From Hericium rajendrae (lineage: Eukaryota; Basidiomycota; Agaricomycetes; Russulales; Hericiaceae): DNA of 64,000 bases. A model generated the notes under the pieces. It ran no database searches. It saw only the letters and a list, made by a program, of their open reading frames with translations, and was not told where the DNA came from. The stretch lies in assembly GCA_033439255.1 (NCBI GenBank), contig JAVRDV010000016.1, positions 1 through 64,000 of the forward strand. Direction: 5' to 3'. The stretch's first letter is position 1. The number at the start of each line of letters is the position of its first letter. A program made the position numbers and the translations under genes. Shown in pieces: positions 1 to 10,000 of this stretch.

Positions 1-1076
1 CCTGCAGGGTGTGATTCAAATGTCTGCAAAAACATTCAACGAAAAGCGTGCTTACGCTTTGAACGGCCACCACGTTGTTCATAGTTTTCAAGCGCCCCGA
101 ACGATCGCTCGGAGCACAAAGCATGACGCACACACGCGGAGGCTCAATCTGCATTGCCTGCCAGGATTGTTGCTGCTTGCAGCGTCGATCGACACACGAG
201 GGCCGCGATTGCGTGGGGTTCATTTTGATGTCCAGGATGAAAAACTGTGAAAGGACCAAGTCGTTGACGAGAAACATACAAAGACACAGCGCTTACCTGC
301 GGCATGGATTTCTGGCCGGACACGTAGTTGAAGTGGGGGAGAACCATCTCAGAGAGGTGAGATGCGTCTGGTTCACTGGCATGCAGCGAAAGTATCAAGC
401 ATGGCTGTCGGACTGCAGGGAAATGGATCCACCACGGGGCCCCTACCGTGAAATACTGCAACGAGGTGGTGAGATGCTTTGCATAAGAAGGGGCAGGCGT
501 TCTCACTGGTGGGATCGTACGCTCCTCAGCCCAGCAGACTGGGCAGCGGAATACAGCCGGGCTTTGGGCCAGTTCGGGCAGGGTGATGCAGGCCGCGCCT
601 CGGTGCTCTGACGTGCAGAAGGGACGGTTGCATCGGATGCAGCAGTACAGGTTTGACATATCCCCACAAGAAACGCAGCACTGCAAAGAAATAAGAAAGC
701 CCCGCTGGATTGGGTGGGGTTGTACCACATGTGCAGGAGGCCGGAACGCACCATGCCAGGAGATTCATCCGCGGCACCGCCAGGGCCTGTGGGGGATGCC
801 AGCGCGGTCGAAGCAGGGGCTACATTTACAAAACGAGATTGGCAAATATTGAGAGCACCGCGCATAATGTGTTTGACTTACCTGATGCAGTGCTGGCTGA
901 CGAGGCCATGTGCCCTGTTGTGGAGGTGGGTTGGTCGTCGTCAGGCCAAAGGCCATCCTGCCCAGTTGCCATCGCTCTTGATCGCTTTTTTTTTTTGTTT
1001 TTATTTTTGCTCGTGTGTTTGAGGCGATCGCGGCGGCGGAGGCGGGATGGCGCTTGCGTGGACTTTCAATGTCCAT
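1..1076 (-). CDS. PHD-like cysteine-rich protein, 3' part beyond window
   Basis: A multi-exon minus-strand gene is likely to start at 1076 (Met-Asp-Ile-Glu-Ser) with a basic, disordered N-terminus. A clear donor (GTAAGT on the minus strand, near 884) ends the first exon. Near 690-520 lies a cysteine-rich domain with spacing CC-x2-C-G ... CC-x2-C ... C ... CITL ... F-x-CPVCW. This resembles the zinc-binding PHD-like fingers found in repeat-associated proteins of Agaricomycetes. More exons follow toward position 1, with possible introns near 440-400 and 300-250, and the gene probably continues outside the window. I could not join the second exon to the finger exon in a phase that satisfied me, so the boundaries are approximate. 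The finger suggests DNA or chromatin binding; the rest is unrecognised. It is transcribed away from the neighbour at 1273. Confidence 0.5.
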
Positions 1077-1272
1077 GATGGACGAGGATGGAGGTTTGAG
1101 AGAAGAGGCAGCGCCAAGCAGCGCTTGCGGTGGCAAAGGCTGGCGATGTCGGAGTTCCATTGGAGGCTAACATGAGGCTGCACCGCCACACGGCAAAAAC
1201 GAGGCTGTGCGTATATATAGTCGATGAAGCGTGATGAGTGTACGCTGCTAGCACTAGCCAACCCAACCCAGC
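1077..1272. promoter_or_regulatory. Divergent promoter with TATA element
   Basis: These 196 bp separate the starts of two divergent genes. A TATATATA run at 1212-1219 lies about 55 bp upstream of the plus-strand ATG at 1273 and is a credible TATA box for that gene. No equivalent is obvious for the minus-strand gene. The arrangement parallels the short shared promoter between the BAH-PHD and Ulp1-like genes at 6911-7075. Confidence 0.45.
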
Positions 1273-2179
1273 ATGGCATCATCTAAGAAGATCTACCTCC
1301 GACAAGAGAACATCGAAGCCCTCAAGGCATGTTTCCCAGTCCCAGAGGTGGACTGTGAGGATGTGCCCTGCAAGTGCTACGGGTTTGTGGTGCCTACGAC
1401 GCGAACTGGGATCGCGATCACGGAGAGCAAGTGGAGCATCGATTTCCAGTCAAAACAAGTCATCTATGAAGAGCCTACGACGATCGGGACGTGCAGCCCT
1501 GCGTACTTCCACATCATTCGCTTTGTTATAAAGATACTCAATGAGTGCGCCTGGCTTCGAGTAGCTCTGCTGGCCGAAATGGACAACAAATTGGACCACG
1601 GGATTGGCAACACATTCCTTGGCGCCACCAATGCCATCTTCAAATACCAGTATGAGGTAATGACGTTGGGGCTACGACAGTTGAAAACAAAAAAAAAACA
1701 AGGGAAGATCGGCACTGTTAGATACGTGGGCTTTGGTGCAGTATTGGGGGAGCACCGCTTGTGTCAATGATAGGAAATGGCCGGATTTGGCGGCGTTGTC
1801 AAAGCTCGGTGACCCCCTGTGCTTCGGTAAGAGTGGCACTTGATTCAGAATACTGCCTCTAATGCTTCTAGCAGACGACACGAAGAATAGCCACAACTGG
1901 CTGGCGTGGGTAGGGTTTGGCCAAGCCGAGGACAAGAGCTCCGCGAAACGCTTGGGGGTTTACACGGCAGGGAAGTTCAACAGCAAGGGTTGGGTGGTGA
2001 CAGCAAAAGATCAGAAAATGCTAGAAAGATGCGGGATCAGGGTGGGGCCATGCGATGTGGGAATGCTGAAGTCGACGAAAAAATGGTCAGCTTTTGTCAT
2101 GCTAACGCTGGAAGGAGCCAGGCATCCGAGCGACAGCCTGATGGCCATAAGAATGTCTCCTATATCCTGCAACACATAA
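1273..2179 (+). CDS. Unknown protein, three exons
   Basis: The reading frame starts at ATG 1273 (Met-Ala-Ser-Ser-Lys-Lys). Splicing 1273-1656, 1742-1826 and 1872-2179 uses GT..AG borders (GTAATG..GTGCAG and GTAAGA..TTCTAG) and leaves one open frame of 258 codons. That frame retention supports the model. The product is a globular-looking, moderately charged protein with a CKCYGF segment near residue 35. It has no signal peptide or membrane segment and I do not recognise the family. The last exon may use a donor before the stop and continue into serine-rich downstream exons, so the C-terminus is uncertain. It is transcribed divergently from the PHD-like gene. Confidence 0.5.
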
Positions 2180-3939
2180 AGCTCACAGCAGGGGTGTCTT
2201 GTTCCACTTAGATTGCAAAAGTACGTTACCAGTGAGGCTCGAGGTGTGAAGTTTATGCTCACCATCTGCTTAGGAAGAGGCACAATGGGTGAGGGAATCC
2301 GAAAAGGGCAATGACGGTGCGGAGACGATGGGAAGAAAGGGCAAGGAGAAAAAAGTGTACAGCACAGATGAAGATGGTAGCGAAGAGGGCCCGCCAGTCC
2401 TGAGGCGACGACCAGAGAGCAACAAGCACACCGAGAGGAAAGAAATTAAGGCAAATATCAGGCCAAAAATGAAAAAGGTCTGCGATATGCACTGTTTCCT
2501 GTATTTTGTTTGTTTCTGACGGGATCCAGTCCAAGTCATGGATCGAGGATTCAGACGAAGAAATCCAGGTGCGTTCTTATGTCACTCGCTGAGTAGATTA
2601 GTTTGAGATATCTGAGCATTACCCCAGGCCATGGACAAGGCAGCGTTAGAGATTACCTCTGCCACGGGGAGAGCGTGGAGAACGCTGTGTTGGCGATCAC
2701 CGCTGCCACGAGAGAGGATATGGAGGAGATATTTGCGCAGGTCAGTGCCACCACTCCTGCCACTGGGAAATGCTTATCATCACCAGCAGCAAAACGAAGC
2801 CAGGATGGTTAGCCAAGATGCCAACCCAGTGCCATTAGGGAATGAAATGGAAATAGACGAAGCCGAGGCTAGGTATAGCATGCCGGTGTGTTTTTTTCAT
2901 GCTATTTTGCCTCCACACCCACTGAGAGGTGCCATGTCGCGATAGATGTCAGACGCATCCGCTGCCAAAAAACATAAGCGGGAGGTAAGCGCATGGGATA
3001 TAAATCAACTCACAGCCAGCTGATGGTTTTCATTTGGTTCAGGGATCTGACACGAAGCACTTGGGTCAGGGTGCAGAGAGCAAACGATGCCGGATGGATG
3101 TAAGCCTCAATTTCTAGGACCACCTGGTCACAAGCTGATTTTTGAGGACAAAACATAAGTCACGTCAGTCGTCACCAAGAGGTTAGTTGAATGGTTTCAC
3201 ATGGCCCGGCTGTAGCGAAGGTCTTGTCGTACGACGGGCTGTATAATAAAATTAGCTCCAAGGAAACATGACATAGTGTTGACTTTGAGATGCAGATAAC
3301 GAGAGAAGCAGCGGAGAGCAACAACAACTGACGTGGGAGGCAACCAGGGTATTGGAGTCGAAAGACAAAGACACAACCACTCACGTATGTGGCCATGATC
3401 CTGGCATGGAGATGCCGTTGGCCTCCATATATTGATTGGTTTTGTTGACGTAGATGGGGCTGCTAAGCAGCCCTCGCACGGAAGAATGGGTGGCAAGACA
3501 TACCTTGTCTCTTGCTTTGGTAGCTCCGCCGATGCCAGACAGCAGTACGCATCAATCACATGCCACAGCAACGACACGATCTGACATTGCTGGCACATGT
3601 TTCAAAGGCACGCGATCTCCCTCTCTTGGCTCAGAAGACTACCAAGCTTCTGGGTCAGAATGGCCGCCGTCGGTATCGACACCAGCAGAGGACACAAGCA
3701 CAGACACAAAAAGCCAACGTCCTACCGTTGTATGGGCACAACAACAGCGATCTGATACAATCAAAGCCCCTAGGCCGGTTGTCAAAGAAAGGTAGGTCCC
3801 TATTCTGTCTCAACCATGCAAGCGTAGTGAGTTGAACCTGTGGCACAGCGGTGCTTTCACATTTTTTGGTCCACATAAGGAGAGAACCATCTCACCCTCA
3901 GCCAGGCAAAGCATACCAAACCCAACGGCTCTGGAAACC
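2180..3939 (+). other. Fragmentary coding-like stretch, no firm gene model
   Basis: Several short open stretches separated by plausible GT..AG introns occur on the plus strand: a lysine/glutamate-rich segment at about 2280-2480, another at 2620-2810 and a Ser/Thr-rich one at 3454-3791. They look like low-complexity exons, either of the gene starting at 1273 or of the AT-hook protein downstream. The 3454-3791 segment could be spliced to the frame at 3828 by a very short (36 nt) intron. I cannot place a start codon or a full chain of exons with confidence. Confidence 0.3.
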
Positions 3940-5118
3940 ATGTCGGGGCCAGGAAGCTTCTCACGAAGGGCTTACACTCCAGTAATGGAGAAGGACGAAC
4001 TCAGGCAGCAGCCGGAGAATGCATACAGTGACAATGGTCTGACAGAGGACAAGGAAAGCCACCCCATGGATGACACAGATCACCCACAGCCCAGCCTAAG
4101 CAGTGACATGAGTGATCTTCTACTGGCGAGCCTACAAACTGACATGGACCAAGACATCGATCTCCTCCAGCCAAGCATCCCACGTCTTGGGGGAAGGGAG
4201 GAAGGAGGGCTCCCAGTGGGCAGCCCTGGTGTCTTTGCGACGCCCGGTTCAGCAGACATGGATGGCCAGGAGGATGATGCTGAGTCACTGCAGCATGGAC
4301 CTGACGATTTTATAGAAGCAGCCGTGTCCTTGCCAGTGCGTCCTCGCGGAAGGCCTCTGGGTGCGCGCAAGCCGGCGTCAACTGGTCCTGTACGAATGTC
4401 TAGGCGTCTTTGTGGTGGCCCGGCTTCAACTAGTGGTCCAAGGGCCATGGGTTTGTCAATGCTGCCCCGAACTGGCAATGCAACCAATGACGCTATGGCA
4501 CCCACCTCTGCAAGCCAGGACATCTCACCTTTTTCTCCAAACCGTGCAGGCAGCTCGCGTCAGGCATCAGGTTCAAAGCCTTCGTGTCCGAGCAGACAGG
4601 CTTTGTCAGAGCAGTGTCGGTCCCGTCGCTCTGAGGAACTGTTGGTTTACAATGTCGATGATCCACAGACGATATCGATATCATTCAACACAACTGCTGT
4701 AGAGAAGAAGACACCGGCACCCGATGCGAAGGAAAAGCACAAGACTAATGTCAACAAGAAGCTAAAAGCTGATTCCAAGAGACTGGAGCATCAGGGCTCA
4801 GTGGTAACCTCGCGGCATGCTCAGAGTAGAAAGTCGTCAGCCACAAAACTGGACCAGCCAGAGCCCTCATCATTGGTGTCGCAGCGCTCTGAAAGAAAGT
4901 CATCTGCCCGCTCCCAAGAGTGGGCCACCAGAGAAGAGGCTGAGAAGGGTTCACAAGATCGCAGGGAAAGCAAGAGCTTTTGGGAGAACGTCATAGACAG
5001 CTTGGATGCCTTGGGCAAGAAATGCGACGAGGCAGAAGTGCGATTTCTATGTTCTGCGTCAACAAAGCACACGCTGACATCGGCTGATTATAGAAAGACA
5101 AGACGGAAGCAGGTGTAG
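3940..5118 (+). CDS. Ser-rich, disordered AT-hook-like protein
   Basis: The frame is open from before 3840. The first ATG is at 3940 (Met-Ser-Gly-Pro-Gly) and gives 392 residues, but upstream exons may be joined to it. The protein is rich in Ser, Pro, Arg and acidic residues and looks disordered. Near residue 135 it carries VRPRGRPLGARK, a match to the AT-hook core (Gly-Arg-Pro flanked by basic residues), a minor-groove binder of AT-rich DNA in other proteins. The C-terminal 80 residues are highly charged and may be helical (FWENVIDSLDALGKKCDE). It lies downstream of, and co-directional with, the gene at 1273. A chromatin-associated role is inferred from the AT-hook alone. Confidence 0.5.
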   Translation: MSGPGSFSRRAYTPVMEKDELRQQPENAYSDNGLTEDKESHPMDDTDHPQPSLSSDMSDLLLASLQTDMDQDIDLLQPSIPRLGGREEGGLPVGSPGVFATPGSADMDGQEDDAESLQHGPDDFIEAAVSLPVRPRGRPLGARKPASTGPVRMSRRLCGGPASTSGPRAMGLSMLPRTGNATNDAMAPTSASQDISPFSPNRAGSSRQASGSKPSCPSRQALSEQCRSRRSEELLVYNVDDPQTISISFNTTAVEKKTPAPDAKEKHKTNVNKKLKADSKRLEHQGSVVTSRHAQSRKSSATKLDQPEPSSLVSQRSERKSSARSQEWATREEAEKGSQDRRESKSFWENVIDSLDALGKKCDEAEVRFLCSASTKHTLTSADYRKTRRKQV

Positions 5119-5480
5119 AACAGACAGCCATTGTGTTGACAGCATTTTCTTGCAAGCTGGATGAGCATTGGAAGAGATCAGAGAAGGTTGGAAGAGAAAA
5201 GATCTTAAACAAGGCAAAGATGGACCCAAAAGCAACAGTGGGTGTCCTCTTGCTCGCATTTTAATTTGATGGTGTATAATTTTTGTTATCACTTTATAGA
5301 TGAGAGGGAAGCTAGGATGTATCTCCATGTGTGATTTTCTGATAGCCCACCAGCCGGTGCTGGAGAAAGAAGGTTTCTATTTTGTCACATGGGACATCTT
5401 CGTGCAGGTCGTCATTCCAAGAGCAGAAGATGGAGTAGAAGAGGAAGCAGAAGATGGAGTAGAAGATGCAGCAAAAGATA
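5119..5480. other. Intergenic, short GAAGATGGAGTA repeats
   Basis: No gene is seen. The end of this stretch (about 5425-5475) holds imperfect repeats of GAAGATGGAGTAGAAGA. It ends where identity to copy B of the large duplication begins (GGGCAAAAAAACATTC, 5481). Confidence 0.5.
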
Positions 5481-5495
5481 GGGCAAAAAAACATT

Positions 5496-6910
5496 CTATA
5501 TGATTCTCGTGCATTGTTGGCAGCGATAGTATGTATGTGATGTGGTTTTCAGCATGTCGCGTATGTGGTTCTCGACATCGGTGGCATGGTGGTGGAAATG
5601 GAGTGCATGGCTGAACTGGTTAGCCAAAGACTGTCTCCAAAACTCATCCAGGTTCCCTGTGTCTGCACGCGCTCGAAGCTCGACTACGAAGCACTCGTAG
5701 CTCAGTGGTACGGACCCGTTTGGCGTGCGTTGAATGGGCCACCGGAGGGCAGATGCCAGGCTATCTAGCTCCATGGATAGATGCGTATCTTCTGCGCCTT
5801 TGAGAGATTCAAAGTCATAGTCGAGCGGTTGACTTTGTTTGAGAGATTCCATGTCGTAGTCTAGTGGGTGACGCTGTGGCGTGGCCTGAGATGGGTCACC
5901 AACAGGAAGCTGGGTATCCAGTGGAAGTGGCGCCAAACACCGGACATGTTGCCAGGTTTGACAAGAAGGGCAGTGGCGCGTGGTGTGCTGCTCTGGATTC
6001 CAGCGTCGGTAGAGACGACACTTTTCGTGGCACATTTTCACCAAATCAGAGTCCTTCTGCAAAATCTGTGGTCAATGTTCCAAGCAAGGGAAACGAGTAC
6101 ATTGTGGAGAGAGGACGGACCAGCCACAGGGAACGTGAAAGGTGGGCATGGATCCTGCGGTAGTAGACGTCTTCCTTGCTCATGGGAAGGAGGTTGACCT
6201 TATGCTCATCAAAAGTGACCATGTCGGCAGGGCCTAGCGACGGGGGTGAATTTCCACCCGTAGAGATTTGCAGCGGACGTACCGACAATCATCGACATCT
6301 CAAGAATTTGCTTGTCAACGCTAAGAACCTGCTCGTTCTTCGCACCTATTTTGGATATCATGGTCTCACAGAGCTTTAGAGGAACAAGAGCTTTCTTGCT
6401 CCGCTTTGAACTGGCCATGTTGTCTAGGGCACAGTGGGCAGAACAATGCGACCATGCCTTCAGGTCTGCCTTGGAATAGTACCAGCAAACAGTGATCCAG
6501 GACTAGAGGGTGGGTTATTGAAAAAATGAATGACACAGAGAGTCGATATATACTTTTTCTTGCTCATGTCCAGGAGCCACGTGAAACTGAGTGATTCGCG
6601 CGCGCCACCACTGCGGCCATGGCAGGTTTTGACCTGGCGACACCCCATGAGGGAATAACAAAATCCTGAAAATGTTGTGTCAACACGGCCACGCAGGAAG
6701 GTGGTTGAAAACCCACTCGTCCCCCACTGTGAACAGGTGGTCATGGCCAGGATTTGACATGCCTGTTGCTATGCAAAGCCAACGGTTTCTGTGAGTCCGG
6801 GGAGAAGAAGAGAGCACACTCTCACCCATGATGCATTGCGGCGACAGAAGGGTAGCGAGGTGCTGGGGACTAGGATCTGCTGCCGTAGCACTAGACGTAG
6901 ATGCAGACAT
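5496..6910 (-). CDS. BAH-PHD protein, copy A
   Basis: A minus-strand, intron-rich gene starts at ATG 6910 (Met-Ser-Ala-Ser-Thr) and stops at 5496. Exons read from the N-terminus give VGDEWVF, then NLPWPQWWRARITQFHVAP, then WITVCWYYSKADLKAW. That order of Gly-Asp-x-Val, Trp-x-Ala-Arg-Ile and Trp-x-Tyr-Tyr blocks is the pattern of a BAH (bromo-adjacent homology) domain. The last exon (about 6050-5496) carries C-x3-C ... HCPSCQTWQHVRCL and ends with YRCQQC, a PHD-like zinc finger. BAH and PHD modules bind nucleosomes or histone tails in known proteins, so a chromatin-reader role is inferred. Copy B (26240-27653) keeps the same structure. It is divergent from the Ulp1-like gene across a promoter of about 165 bp. 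Confidence 0.6.
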
Positions 6911-7075
6911 GGCAGAAAGCGAAGAGGCAGGGCAAGACCAGCGTCGGATAGGCTTGAGCAGGACTGATGATAAATTGGGTTGTGAGGGGGCGTGATTCTG
7001 ATAGCCGACGAAATTTCATATTGACGGAGTGAAACATCGCTTATTCCACAGAAGATACACCTTTGGCGCAACATC
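6911..7075. promoter_or_regulatory. Divergent promoter, BAH-PHD / Ulp1-like (A)
   Basis: These 165 bp separate the two divergent start codons and must hold both promoters or a shared one. No clear TATA box is seen. The same interval in copy B (27654-27818) is nearly identical. Co-regulation of the two genes is inferred from this arrangement. Confidence 0.45.
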
Positions 7076-10000
7076 ATGGCATCGGCAAAGGAAGCATGGG
7101 CGAAACGGAGGGCAACATATGCAAGGTTGGCAGCGTCAGTACAAGCAGAGGTGGCAGCACAAGTCGAAGCGGCAGCCCACGTGGAAGAAGCAGTCACCCC
7201 AGCTTTAGTGAGCACTTGGTGTCTGACAAGGATGCTACGACGAGCTTACACACTTGTAGCTCTCCTCCTCACCTTCATCTGGTGATGAAGGCCCGCCTTT
7301 GTCCTCGTCTTCTGTGCTAGAAGACACTGATCATTCTGAATTGGACAGAAGTGCAGAACAAAGAATTGTGAGGGAGTACTGTCAGAAAAGGATGTACAGC
7401 ACTGTGGAGCTTATATCCGTCTAGGCATCTAGTAACCAAGGTCCTCTATGGGAGCTGCCAGAACAGAAAAGACGCTTGGACTTGTACAGGCGGGCAAAAA
7501 AATCAGTTGTGAGTACTGCCTCTGCAAAAAAAAATGTGTTTCTGCTACATTCTTCTAGTTTTCCCGAGCACTGCCGAGAGATCAAGACCAGCCTTCGCCG
7601 CTGTCTCTACCAGAAAGAAATACGGATAACAGGAAACATCGAGTGAATAGTCACGAGGTCACAAGGATATCGTTCTGTTGGCTTATGTTCTTCTAGTCCT
7701 CCTCCTCGTCCACATCATCATCAAAGTCGGGAAAAAAGACAGGCGGTGGGGATGACGATGACTACGAGGAAATAGAAGATCTTGCACTGGACAATGCAGA
7801 AACCTCTCCGAGGAGATCCCCTTCTCCAGAGCTCAACCCTTGGAACGAGCTGCAGCGCTTGGAGCATGCATGTGGGTAGTATTTTCGTAACTTGTTTGTC
7901 TGTGCTGCCACTTGGATGAAAAGCACTGAGACTCTTTTTCTAGGGCGCTACCTCTCCACGTTCAGCTTGTGGCACCCAGCATGGGAGGGGCGCAGGTCCC
8001 TTTTGCCACCGGAATGGGTGGATCACAGCATTCTGGAACTTTTCCTGCTGCAGTACTGGTTCAAGGACAGCAGCCGCCGCCTGATGCGGTATATTAGCCA
8101 AAGTTTAGCAGGAGCGTGGGACGTCGACATGGCTGCCGAAATGATTGCAACAGTTCCCCGTTTTCGTGAAATGTATTTTCTGCCCTGCACGACAGGTCCA
8201 GATGGGAAGTATCCTCCCTGCCCCTTCACTCCTGTCTGTTTCTTCATTCTGCGTGGAGGCCATTTTTTCTCCGTCATTTTTGACGCAGAAAATAGCGTGG
8301 TACACGTCCTCGGACGCACAAGTAAACTGGACACAAGAGACAGCTGGCGCAGCTGGAATGGGCCTCGGTACTACCAGCATATTTGTCGCATCCACGGCTG
8401 GCCTATGGGAGAAAAATCTTTGGTCTACATTGACCAGAATGTCGCCGTGCAAGAAGTGACCTGGGTTGGCGATGGGATCAACTGTGGACCCATGACGGCC
8501 ATGCTGTCGCACTTCATGTCCTACGGCCTCAACTACAAAGAGGACGGGCAGACTCTGGAGCATCCTCCTCTTCCTTGTGGGCATGCAGCCCGTCATAGCA
8601 TGTACACCGAGCTGATTGCACTGGCCAACATATGCTGTGCCCGGTATTCTGAGTACAGACAGAATCCACCCGTTGAGTGGCAAGCATTGGAAGTGACCTG
8701 GGCACCTCGGAGACAGACCTCTGATGACTACCCTGTTCTTGACAGGGCATTGGTGCAGGAGATCCGACACAGCAGCATGTCACGAGACAACGACATTTTG
8801 ATTGCTCTCGATGACTGTAAAAAAACATGCAAAACCTGTCGACCAGCTCATGGTCAAACCTTCTACGAGGACCAGGGCCCTACGAGGACTCAGACCAAAG
8901 ACCAGCTGCGTAGTCGGGTGCGCGGGGAGGCAGCCGAGCAGATAGGCCTGGGAGCAGATGACCAGGACCAAAGAGAGGAGAGCGACGGCAGCGAAGTCGC
9001 AGCAGGAGCACAGATACCTCGACGCATATTTGGTCGGAAAGCAAGAGGCAAACCTCCATCAGGACAGGTAGATCTCGAGCGTTTTGCCCGTCCAAAGTTG
9101 CCTGTGGAAATCCCACCTCGCCCACACCCTTTATGGAGGCAAAGGAATGATGACTACGACGACTACTGGAGTGGACCCACTCGTGAAGACTTTCCACCCA
9201 ACTGGATGGAAAACCAGATGCGAGACTTGAATGCGTACTACACCAATGCGCTGACAATGGTGTCTTATGAGACAAGCCCGTGGGCCAGGTTCACCGACTA
9301 TGGCTACCGACTGATGAATCGTTTCCATCAGATGTTCTACGAAGGCAGCCCGACCCACGTACTAGATCATGTTCTCCCTGTTGGGGTGCCACCTGACTAC
9401 AATCCTGGATTCTTTTGGCTGCATCGCCATGACCAACCCGGCGAGATCAACACAACCAGAGCTGGCATTCTGAAGGGCTACCAGCAGAGCATGGTGGAGG
9501 ACGTGCATCTCAGCAAACTCCTTCGCTACGCAGCAAAAGAGTCTGAACGAGATGTCCTGGTCCGCGGTGTGCTTGCCAATGGAAAATACGTCCGCGTCAA
9601 CCTGGAAGCAGATGGGATGACAGGCATGGAGGCCAACGGAACAGAGATTTCCGTGGACATTGATAGCATAGTCTGGGTGACTCGTGAGATCAAAGTCAAG
9701 ACATCGATTGGAGTAGCAACCACGCCGACTGTGTCCCGCAAGCCTCTGATCAGCAAAAACAACCACGTATACGTTGATATCTTACTGCCTCGCAAAGACG
9801 AAGACGTGGGACAGGGCAAACATCGAAGCTGGGACGAGGTCAAAACGCCACTGAGCGGAATCCCGCACACCTTGTTTGCTTCGGAGGGTACCTTGAATAT
9901 CTATATCTTCTTTCCTCGTATGATGCATCGCAGTGCCATCTCTGGTTACCGGCAATCGATCATACCCTTGGAGATACAGTCTTGTTTCTGGAGAGAGGTC

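Noticed and set aside
5696-5710. tRNA A-box-like TAGCTCAGTGG in the BAH-PHD gene (also in copy B)
   Set aside because: No B box follows and the sequence is the antisense of a coding exon.
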